Shown here one piece after another: positions 1 through 4,711 of a stretch of 9,392 nt of DNA; position 1 is the stretch's first letter; each line of letters opens with the position of its first letter. The position numbers were made by a program, and so were the translations under genes. Source of the stretch: Ruminococcaceae bacterium UBA6364 (GTDB taxonomy: Bacteria; Bacillota; Clostridia; Oscillospirales; Acutalibacteraceae). The notes under the pieces are model-generated. The model was not told the DNA's origin, made no database searches, and saw only the letters and a list, made by a program, of their open reading frames with translations. The stretch lies in the NCBI GenBank assembly GCA_002440045.1, contig DJRI01000022.1, forward strand, positions 881-10,272, given 5' to 3'.

Positions 1-276
1 GCTGTTTGCAAACTCAAGCGCGCTTTTTACTGCGGGGGAGTTATAAAGGTTTTCCGCTCCCGGCATTCCGCCTGGAAGTATAACGCCAGAAAATTCGTCC
101 GAAAGAGAAACATCTTTTTCAGAAATATCGGCTTTTACCGTTATACCGTGCGCACCTGTGATTTCGGTGCCGCCGACGCCGACGGTTTTTACATCTATGC
201 CGCCGCGTCTTAAAACATCGGCCGCCGTAAGGGCTTCAATCTCTTCAAAGCCGTTTGCCAAAAATATATATACCAT
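1..276 (-). CDS. DJ-1/PfpI (ThiJ) family protein, C-terminus cut by window edge
   Basis: The first 92 codons are present; the gene continues past the left edge. The N-terminus MVYIFLANGFEEIEAL and the later LPGGMPGAENLYNSP segment (about residues 68-82) are hallmarks of the DJ-1/PfpI fold. Glu14 corresponds to the conserved acidic residue (Glu18 of human DJ-1) that contacts the reactive cysteine. That cysteine lies beyond the window, so activity cannot be judged. Family members include chaperones, glyoxalase/deglycase-like enzymes and stress proteins, and many are annotated as 4-methyl-5-(beta-hydroxyethyl)thiazole monophosphate biosynthesis proteins. The exact role is not inferable. The ATG is preceded by AAAGGA at 7 nt, immediately after the tmk stop. 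The 11-bp gap to tmk implies co-transcription and probable translational coupling. Confidence 0.88.
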   Translation of the reverse strand, partial: MVYIFLANGFEEIEALTAADVLRRGGIDVKTVGVGGTEITGAHGITVKADISEKDVSLSDEFSGVILPGGMPGAENLYNSPAVKSALEFANS

Positions 277-287
277 AAAATATCCTT

Positions 288-950
288 TCACATTATTGAA
301 AGCACCGCGTCAAGAATTTTGCCGTTTATTTCTTCAATTGAAAGCGGCTCGCCGCCTTTAGCGCAGTCAATAACAATCCAGTTGTATTTTTTTGCCACAT
401 ACAAGGCCGCGTCGCGGCAGTGGTTTAAATATGAAACATTCGCTTCGTGAACGTCTTTCTTTTTTTCGTCGCCGTGATAGCGTTCTGTCATAAGCTTTTG
501 CGACACGCTGACGGGCATATCAAGAAAAATCACCTTGTCGGGGGCGGGGATTCCGATTTTGTTGTATTCAATGTCAAAAAGCCAGTCAAGAAAAGAATCC
601 CATTCGCTTTTTTCAAGCTTTGTTATTTGATATATCGCGTTAGCGGGCGTATAGCGGTCCGAAATAATTAGCGTTCCGTTTAAATAGTCGCTTTTCCAAT
701 GCTCGGTAAACGAGGCAAACCTGTCAACCGAATATAAAAGCGAGGCGGCATATGCATTGACATCGCCGACATTTTTCCCGAAATCGCCGCGTAAATACTT
801 TCTTACGAGAATACTTGATTCGTTTTCATAGTCGGGAAGCTTGATTTTTTTGAAATTAACGCCGCGTTCTTCAAGCTTTTTGCATAAAAGCTCTGTCTGC
901 GTGGTTTTTCCGCAGCCGTCAAGCCCCTCAAGGTCTATAAATAAACCCAC
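288..950 (-). CDS. tmk: Thymidylate kinase (dTMP kinase)
   Basis: Encodes 220 aa, a normal length for the family. It phosphorylates dTMP to dTDP with ATP, the step feeding dTTP synthesis in the cytoplasm. The P-loop GLDGCGKT is at residues 9-16. A DRY motif at 98-100 matches the family's DR(Y/H) substrate-site signature, LDMP at 143-146 matches the LDxP motif, and a LID-like segment rich in charged residues runs from about 151 to 170. The start is GTG at 950, preceded by AAGGAG with a 9-nt spacer. No in-frame ATG with a comparable ribosome site is seen. It has its own consensus promoter upstream and is followed 11 bp later by the DJ-1 family gene, likely in one transcript. In Bacillus tmk also lies in the dnaX-recR neighbourhood, so the location is ordinary. 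Confidence 0.95.
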   Translation of the reverse strand: MGLFIDLEGLDGCGKTTQTELLCKKLEERGVNFKKIKLPDYENESSILVRKYLRGDFGKNVGDVNAYAASLLYSVDRFASFTEHWKSDYLNGTLIISDRYTPANAIYQITKLEKSEWDSFLDWLFDIEYNKIGIPAPDKVIFLDMPVSVSQKLMTERYHGDEKKKDVHEANVSYLNHCRDAALYVAKKYNWIVIDCAKGGEPLSIEEINGKILDAVLSIM

Positions 951-968
951 TTTTTAAAACTCCTTTTG

Positions 969-1010
969 ACAGGCAAACGCTTTTTTAGCCGTTGCAGTCA
1001 GTATGCCTGT
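969..1010 (-). promoter_or_regulatory. Stem-loop in the tmk 5' leader, next to the ribosome site
   Basis: The arms ACAGGCA and TGCCTGT (969-975 and 1004-1010) pair perfectly over 7 bp around a 28-nt loop. The loop itself can form a short AACG/CGTT stem. On the minus strand the 3' arm ends a few nucleotides before the AAGGAG of tmk, so folding could affect ribosome access. There is no U-tract, so it is not a terminator. A regulatory role is inference only. Confidence 0.4.
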
Positions 1011-1028
1011 GCATAATTATACGCATAC

Positions 1029-1057
1029 ATATTACTACAAAAGAGCGCCTATGTCAA
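1029..1057 (-). promoter_or_regulatory. Sigma-A/70 promoter of tmk
   Basis: On the minus strand there is TTGACA (1057-1052), a 17-nt spacer and TAATAT (1034-1029). Spacing is ideal, the -35 is a perfect match, and the -10 matches at most positions. A start near 1022 would give a leader of about 72 nt before the GTG of tmk. It lies just downstream of the terminator of the preceding transporter gene, so tmk starts a new transcription unit. Confidence 0.8.
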
Positions 1058-1091
1058 ATAAAGGTTATGTTTTGTTACTCTTTGTAACCTG

Positions 1092-1144
1092 AAAATAAAA
1101 AAAGTAACAGGCTGTGACGAAATTTTCGCTTTGTCACAGCCTGT
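1092..1144 (-). terminator. Intrinsic terminator of the transporter gene
   Basis: A perfect 12-bp stem (1107-1118 with 1133-1144, arm ACAGGCTGTGAC) encloses a 14-nt loop. On the minus strand it is followed after three bases by seven Us and then a further U-rich stretch (plus-strand A-tract 1092-1103). It begins 8 bp after the transporter stop codon. There is no T-run on the plus-strand side, so it acts for the minus strand. Confidence 0.93.
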
Positions 1145-1151
1145 CGCTATA

Positions 1152-2462
1152 TTAATGAATACCCCAAACAATCCATGTGAATGCCGCGCCGGCAACAACC
1201 GCGGCAAGCGTAAACGGTACGCCGATTCTTAAAAAGTCCTTCGTTGTGACCGTTTCGCCGTTCTTTCTTAAAATGCCGATGCCGGCAATGTTTGCCGAAG
1301 CACCGATGGGCGTAAGGTTTCCGCCGAGCGTTGCACCTATGAGAAGTCCGAAATAGAAAACATAAGGTTCACAGCCCATCATTGCGGCAAGACTGCTTAC
1401 AACGGGAAGCATCGTCGCAACATAAGGAATATTGTCTATAAACGCCGAAAGAATTACCGAAGCGCCGACAATAAGAAGATAGAGAAGCGTCGGATTGTCG
1501 CCCGCGATTTTATAGAAAAGCTCTGCAATCGCGTCGATAACGCCTGCTGCCGTGATGCCTTCGATAATAATGAAAAGTCCGAAGAGTAAAAGAAGCGTTT
1601 CCGTGTCAAGCTCAACAAATACCTTTTTGAGCGGGTCGTGGTTTCTGCCTTTGGCACATTCGTAAATAACGCCGAATACGCAAAGCGCAAAGCAGATAAG
1701 ACCGCTTCTGAGGTTATAAAGAACAAGAAGCGCGCCGCCTTCGGGAGCGGGAATGAACGAAGCGAATATAAGAAGCACAACCGTAAGTATCATAAGAATT
1801 GAGGGAACATAATCCTCAACGGTTGTTTCAACCTTTGCGTCAACAGCGCCTTTGTCTTTTCTGAATATGAAAAGAAGCGCAACAACCGACGCGAGCGCGC
1901 CGCACTCAGTAGCAAAGAAAATGCCGGGTTTTCCTTCCATCCAGAAAAAGTCGAGGAAGTTCATATCTGCGGCACTGCCGAGAAGAATACTTGTTGTGTC
2001 GCCGACAAGCGTTGCCGCACCCTGAAGGTTCGACGAAACCGCTATTGAGATGATTACGGGAACAGGCGAAATTTTAAGCTTTTTTGAAATTGCCAGACCT
2101 ATCGGCGCCACCATAAGAACGGTTGCAACGTTGTCAACAAACGCGCTTATAACGCCTGCAAACAAAGAGAGTGCCGTAACAGCCCACAAAACGTTCGGAA
2201 CCTTTGAAATAAGAAGCTCCGAAAGGCGGGCGGGCATTTTGCTTTCGACGAAAAGCGTAACGGTGCCCATGGTGCCGCCAATCATAAGAAGAACGTTATA
2301 ATCGACAGCTTTAAGCGCGGAAAGAATGCTCATATCAAACATTCCGCAAGTGCCGAGTATGATGTAAATAAGTGCGGAGCCGAGCGCTATAAAAGGTCTG
2401 TACTTTTGAAGCGCAAGCATAAGAATGTAGGTGATGATAAAGATTATCAGTGCAACGGTCAA
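1152..2462 (-). CDS. SLC13/CitM/ArsB/NhaD-type membrane transporter (substrate unknown)
   Basis: The preferred TTG start gives a protein of 436 aa with about 10-12 hydrophobic segments and almost no soluble part. It shows the internal two-fold repeat of the ion transporter superfamily. The first half has AFVDNVATVLM (DN at 110-111) followed by NLQGAATLVGDTTS (from 145). The second half has AFIDNIPYVATM (DN at 343-344) followed by NLTPIGASAN (382-391). These paired motifs form the ion and substrate sites in CitMHS/ArsB/NhaD relatives. Possible substrates are di- or tricarboxylates, arsenite, or Na+ in exchange for H+, and the sequence does not decide among them. No arsR or arsenate reductase gene is adjacent, which weakens an arsenic role. 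An in-frame extension to an ATG at 2624 is open but rejected: it has no ribosome site and runs through two terminator hairpins. The gene is monocistronic with its own promoter, structured leader and terminator. Confidence 0.85.
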   Translation of the reverse strand: MTVALIIFIITYILMLALQKYRPFIALGSALIYIILGTCGMFDMSILSALKAVDYNVLLMIGGTMGTVTLFVESKMPARLSELLISKVPNVLWAVTALSLFAGVISAFVDNVATVLMVAPIGLAISKKLKISPVPVIISIAVSSNLQGAATLVGDTTSILLGSAADMNFLDFFWMEGKPGIFFATECGALASVVALLFIFRKDKGAVDAKVETTVEDYVPSILMILTVVLLIFASFIPAPEGGALLVLYNLRSGLICFALCVFGVIYECAKGRNHDPLKKVFVELDTETLLLLFGLFIIIEGITAAGVIDAIAELFYKIAGDNPTLLYLLIVGASVILSAFIDNIPYVATMLPVVSSLAAMMGCEPYVFYFGLLIGATLGGNLTPIGASANIAGIGILRKNGETVTTKDFLRIGVPFTLAAVVAGAAFTWIVWGIH

Positions 2463-2469
2463 TTGAATA

Positions 2470-2475
2470 CCTCCC
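2470..2475 (-). promoter_or_regulatory. Ribosome binding site that fixes the TTG start of the transporter
   Basis: GGGAGG on the minus strand lies 7 nt before the TTG at 2462. It is the only good Shine-Dalgarno sequence near the N-terminus, and the protein after TTG begins directly with a hydrophobic segment typical of the family. It starts immediately after the U-tract of the second leader terminator. Confidence 0.85.
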
Positions 2476-2507
2476 AAAAAAATAAGCAGAGCCATGGGTG
2501 ACTCTGC
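2476..2507 (-). terminator. Leader terminator 2, adjacent to the ribosome site
   Basis: On the minus strand GCAGAGUC pairs with GGCUCUGC (2507-2500 with 2493-2486). This is an 8-bp stem with one U-G pair and a 6-nt loop, followed by UUA and seven Us (2482-2476). The U-G pair would be a C-A mismatch on the plus strand, which supports minus-strand function. The GGGAGG ribosome site follows with no gap. Confidence 0.7.
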
Positions 2508-2513
2508 AAACAG

Positions 2514-2540
2514 AAAAAAACGAGCCGAAAAAGCGACTCG
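2514..2540 (-). terminator. Leader terminator 1
   Basis: CGAGUCG pairs with CGGCUCG (2540-2534 with 2527-2521). This is a 7-bp stem with one U-G pair and a 6-nt loop, followed directly by seven Us (2520-2514). As in terminator 2, the wobble pair is possible only in the minus-strand RNA. It lies about 52 nt upstream of the transporter start codon, where an attenuation terminator is expected. Confidence 0.8.
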
Positions 2541-2649
2541 GTAAAACTGCCAAACCAATGCAAAACAAAAGCGCTGCAAAGATAACATGAATAAAGCCGA
2601 AAGCTTTATGACAGACTCCACCACTCATGCTGAAAATGTTAATAAAGGA

Positions 2650-2678
2650 ATATTATCACATATCTTCTGCCGTGTCAA
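2650..2678 (-). promoter_or_regulatory. Extended -10 promoter of the transporter
   Basis: A perfect TTGACA (2678-2673), a 17-nt spacer ending in TGA and TAATAT (2655-2650) form a very strong sigma-A type promoter with a TGn extension. The start is predicted at about 2643. It shows that transcription begins only about 20 nt before the apparent upstream ATG at 2624, which supports the leader interpretation. Confidence 0.85.
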
Positions 2679-2687
2679 GAATTGACA
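2673..2687. repeat. 15-bp palindrome overlapping the transporter -35 box
   Basis: TGTCAA-GAA-TTGACA is a perfect inverted repeat with 6-bp arms and a 3-bp centre; one arm is the -35 hexamer itself. It could be an operator for a dimeric regulator or a chance by-product of the -35 sequence. No regulator gene is adjacent. Confidence 0.4.
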
Positions 2688-2726
2688 AAATATTAACATT
2701 CTTGGCGCGCTTCGAGCTGATTACGT

Positions 2727-2769
2727 AAAAAACACCCGGAGAGCGGCGAAGGTTCTCCGGGTGTTTTTT
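2727..2769. terminator. Strong intrinsic terminator, end of the dnaX-ssrA unit
   Basis: AAAAAACACCCGGAGA pairs with TCTCCGGGTGTTTTTT (2727-2742 with 2754-2769) around an 11-nt loop. The GC-rich core flanked by A6 and T6 makes it competent on both strands. On the minus strand it ends transcription about 75 nt after the tmRNA 3' end and about 50 nt before the transporter promoter, insulating the two units. Confidence 0.93.
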
Positions 2770-2774
2770 GTTCT

Positions 2775-2838
2775 ACAGGCACGGTAACGATAATTACGTT
2801 TCGCAACACTGCAAATACCGCAGGGTGTTCGTGCCTGT
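2775..2838 (-). other. Predicted three-way-junction RNA structure between tmRNA and its terminator
   Basis: The arms ACAGGCACG and CGTGCCTGT (2775-2783 and 2830-2838) form a perfect 9-bp stem. In the minus-strand RNA they enclose a hairpin of about 8 bp (AACAC/GTGTT plus TGC/GCA with a bulge, 2805-2829) and a weak 4-bp AACG/CGTT hairpin (2786-2800). It starts 6 nt after the CCA end of tmRNA. It may be a trailer removed during 3' maturation or a separate small RNA; I recognise no family. Confidence 0.45.
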
Positions 2839-2844
2839 GCGTTA

Positions 2845-3191
2845 TGGTGGAGATGGCGGTAATCGAAACCGCGTCCGAAAGCCCGTTCCGGGGACTTTCT
2901 ACGAGCGTAGCTTTTCTTTTAAATCTCCTTTTTCCAAGCGCCGAAAAGCAGGCTCAGAGAAAAAGCAGCCCTTTATTCCGTGACGGCGTACAAGGCTATC
3001 GGCCGTTCACGTTCACCGCTCGATGACGCCTTTATCCAAGCCGCGGTACTCTCGGTAAAGACGGACTGCGTTAAGCAGCCTGTAAAACTGTTTTGTTGTC
3101 AGTTAATTTTAAAAGTGCGGTTTTTAAAGCGGTACCGCGCCTCTGCTCGCTTATCCGGGGTCAAAGCTCCCGTCGAAATCCTTTCATCCCC
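2845..3191 (-). ncRNA. ssrA: tmRNA (transfer-messenger RNA)
   Basis: This 347-nt RNA rescues stalled ribosomes with SmpB: it acts as a tRNA-Ala mimic, then as an mRNA encoding a degradation tag. The 5' end GGGGAUGAAAGGAUUUCGAC is the standard tmRNA start. The 3' end ...CAUCUCC-A-CCA pairs with it over 7 bp, including the G3-U wobble that identifies alanine tRNAs. The T arm GCGGU-UUCGAUU-ACCGC is intact, and the CCA is encoded (2847-2845). The tag frame lies in the first half. The gene begins 25 nt after the smpB stop, a common arrangement in Bacillota. AT-rich sequence before it offers only a poor promoter, so co-transcription from the dnaX unit is likely. Several short open frames overlap it and are not genes. 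Confidence 0.97.
3071..3100 (-). other. tmRNA proteolysis-tag reading frame, (A)DNKTVLQAA
   Basis: After UUAACU, which matches the element preceding the resume codon in related tmRNAs, the frame GAC AAC AAA ACA GUU UUA CAG GCU GCU UAA encodes DNKTVLQAA. With the alanine carried by tmRNA itself the tag is ADNKTVLQAA, 10 residues. The end is QAA rather than the usual LAA. Confidence 0.85.
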
Positions 3192-3216
3192 ATATATATA
3201 ATCATATTAAAGATTA

Positions 3217-3681
3217 TCAATATTTTTGCCGCATTCCGCGTTCAATGTCGCGCTGTGCGTCTTTTTTCGCCTGGGCTTCGCGCTTGTCGTAATTCTTTTT
3301 GCCCTTGCAAAGCCCTATTTGCATTTTTGCCTTTCCTTTGTCGTTAAAATATACGCTTAAAGGAACAAGCGCAAGACCCTCTTGCTTTACCGTGCCGAAA
3401 AGCTTTAAAATTTCTTTTTTGTGAAGAAGCAGCCTTTTCGGTCTTAACGGGTCGCGGTTAAAACGGTTGCCTTGCTCATAAGGCGAAATATGAACGCCGT
3501 TTGCAAGCATTTCGCCGTTAACAATGTTGCACCACGAGTCTTTGAGATTGAGCTTTCCCGCTCTTACGGATTTGACCTCCGTGCCGAAAAGCTCTATTCC
3601 GGCTTCATATGTTTCAAGAATGAAATAGTCGTGATATGCTTTTTTGTTTTGAGCCGCGTATTTTCTGCCTTTGTCTGCCAC
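3217..3681 (-). CDS. smpB: SsrA-binding protein SmpB
   Basis: Encodes 154 aa, typical length. It binds the tRNA-like domain of tmRNA and places it in the empty A site of stalled ribosomes. Family signatures include GTEVKS (33-38) with the preceding [14 protein letters not shown] (64-72), [12 protein letters not shown] (80-91) and [10 protein letters not shown] (126-135). The basic C-terminal tail, rich in K and R and ending MRQKY, enters the decoding centre in known structures. The start is GTG at 3681 with AAAGGAG 9 nt upstream. The tmRNA partner starts 25 nt downstream. It follows recR by 59 bp, and no terminator strong enough to call lies between them. Confidence 0.97.
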   Translation of the reverse strand: MADKGRKYAAQNKKAYHDYFILETYEAGIELFGTEVKSVRAGKLNLKDSWCNIVNGEMLANGVHISPYEQGNRFNRDPLRPKRLLLHKKEILKLFGTVKQEGLALVPLSVYFNDKGKAKMQIGLCKGKKNYDKREAQAKKDAQRDIERGMRQKY

Positions 3682-3740
3682 GTTATTTCACTCCTTTTAA
3701 AAAATCTGTTAACAGCTGCACGGTTGATACCGTTTATCTG

Positions 3741-4340
3741 TTAAAGCTCGCGCCTGCCTTCAAGCGCTCTTGTAAGCGTTACGTCGTCGGCAAATTCAAT
3801 GTCGGCGCCGACGGGAATGCCGTACGCAAGCCGCGTTACTTTTACATCAAACGGCTTTAAAAGCTTTCCTATATACATGGCGGTTGTGTCGCCCTCAATA
3901 GTGGGGTTTGTCGCCATAATAACTTCTTTAACATCACCTTTTGCAACGCGCTCGACAAGTGATTTTATTGTGAGCTGCTCGGGTCCTATGCCGTTCATCG
4001 GCGAAATAACGCCGTGCAAAACGTGATAAACGCCCTGAAACTCGTGCGCGCGCTCAATGGTCATAACAACGCGCGGGTCTTCAACGACGCAAATCACCGA
4101 CGCGTCGCGGCGCGGGTTTGCGCAGATTGTGCAAATGTCGTTTTGCGTAAGATTGTGGCAAATGGCACAATGATGTATTTTTGAGTGAGCGTTTATTATT
4201 GCGTCCGCAAACTCTTTTGCTTCGCTTTCGGGCAAATCGAGCACATAAAAAGCCATTCGCTGTGCGGTTTTGTTGCCGACAGACGGAATCTTTCTGAATT
4301 GCTCGACAAGCCTTTCGAGAGCTTCAACGTCGTATGCCAT
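3741..4340 (-). CDS. recR: Recombination mediator protein RecR
   Basis: Encodes 199 aa, normal length. With RecO (and RecF) it helps load RecA on gapped DNA coated with single-strand binding protein. The N-terminal helix-hairpin-helix is around FRKIPSVGNKTAQRMAF (15-31). A C4 zinc finger has Cys58, Cys61, Cys70 and Cys73. The Toprim domain includes VVEDPRVV (Glu87) and ATNPTIEGDTTA (143-154). LAYGIPVGADIEFAD (171-185) is the conserved C-terminal motif. The ATG is 2 nt after the ybaB stop and has only a weak ribosome site, so translation is probably coupled to ybaB, as is usual for this gene pair. Confidence 0.97.
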   Translation of the reverse strand: MAYDVEALERLVEQFRKIPSVGNKTAQRMAFYVLDLPESEAKEFADAIINAHSKIHHCAICHNLTQNDICTICANPRRDASVICVVEDPRVVMTIERAHEFQGVYHVLHGVISPMNGIGPEQLTIKSLVERVAKGDVKEVIMATNPTIEGDTTAMYIGKLLKPFDVKVTRLAYGIPVGADIEFADDVTLTRALEGRREL

Positions 4341-4342
4341 TT

Positions 4343-4687
4343 TTAAAAGCCCAACCCTGCGGGGAGGTTAAGTCCGCCCGAAATCTTGCCCATTTCGCGG
4401 TCCATGGTTTCGGAAGCTTTTCTGAGAGCCTCGTTTACTGCGGCGATAATCATATCTGCAAGTATTTCGGTATCGTCGGGGTCAACAACCTCGGGCTTAA
4501 TTTCGATAGACTTAACTTCGTGCTTGCCGTTTACTTTTACTTCAACAGCGCCGCCGCCCGAAGAAGCGGAAAACTCCGACTCTTCAACCTCGGTCTGCAC
4601 GCGAGCCATTTCGTTTTGCATATCCTGAAGCTGTTTCATCATATTGGCGCGCGAAGACGCACCCTGATTCGGTATTCTTGCTTTCAT
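4343..4687 (-). CDS. ybaB: YbaB/EbfC family nucleoid-associated protein
   Basis: Encodes 114 aa. The family forms small DNA-binding homodimers. Visible features are the N-terminal helix MMKQLQDMQNEMARVQ (about 16-31), the central GGGAVEVKVNGKHEV beta region (44-58), the KSIEIKPEVVDPDD segment (59-72) and a C-terminal helix ending in a glycine-rich tail (GGLNLPAGLGF), all standard for YbaB. The ATG is preceded by AGGGAG about 9 nt away. It lies 24 bp after dnaX and 2 bp before recR, the same order as dnaX-yaaK-recR in Bacillus. The molecular role is still loosely defined in the family. Confidence 0.95.
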   Translation of the reverse strand: MKARIPNQGASSRANMMKQLQDMQNEMARVQTEVEESEFSASSGGGAVEVKVNGKHEVKSIEIKPEVVDPDDTEILADMIIAAVNEALRKASETMDREMGKISGGLNLPAGLGF

Positions 4688-4711
4688 ATACTGTTCTCCC
4701 TTTCGAGAAAT

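Larger units (their letters stand above)
2463..2643 (-). promoter_or_regulatory. Structured leader with tandem terminators: candidate riboswitch or attenuator
   Basis: This is the roughly 180-nt untranslated leader between the predicted transcript start (A at 2643) and the TTG start of the transporter. In RNA order it holds an outer stem UAACAU/AUGUUA (2641-2636 with 2588-2583). Inside that stem is a perfect 7-bp hairpin AUAAAGC-UUUCG-GCUUUAU (2609-2591) and a conserved-looking purine-rich stretch, GAGUGGUGGAGUC. A U-rich linker, terminator 1, terminator 2 and the ribosome site follow. The pentamer GAGUC occurs three times: in the 5' domain (2618-2614) and in the 5' arm of each terminator (2539-2535 and 2504-2500). 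The 5' copy could therefore pair with the GGCUC of either terminator and act as an antiterminator. It does not match any riboswitch consensus I can recall (fluoride, guanidine, yybP-ykoY, M-box, NiCo, T-box). Ligand and mechanism are unknown. Confidence 0.6.

Noticed and set aside
1152..2462. Calling the transporter ArsB (arsenite pump)
   Set aside because: The motifs are shared across ArsB, CitMHS and NhaD families, and no arsenic genes are adjacent.
2335..2628. 97-codon minus-strand open frame in the transporter leader, possible leader peptide
   Set aside because: No ribosome site before its ATG, it overlaps the transporter's N-terminal coding sequence in another frame, and it crosses both terminator hairpins. 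A short regulatory peptide cannot be excluded but is not supported.
2463..2643. Known riboswitch classes (fluoride, guanidine, yybP-ykoY, M-box, NiCo, T-box) for the transporter leader
   Set aside because: None of their recalled conserved sequence cores is present. I could not test lithium or sodium riboswitch classes because I do not reliably recall their consensus.
2768..3201. Several short plus-strand open frames
   Set aside because: They lie antisense to the tmRNA and its trailer, have no ribosome sites, and encode sequences without recognisable features.
3192..3220. Dedicated promoter for ssrA (TTGATA plus an AT-rich -10)
   Set aside because: With normal spacing the start would fall inside or right at the mature 5' end, and the -10 is ambiguous in an alternating AT run.
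3682..3740. Possible terminator in the recR-smpB gap (CTGTTAACAG then a T-run)
   Set aside because: The palindrome is too short and AT-rich in the middle to form a stable stem; read-through into smpB is more likely.
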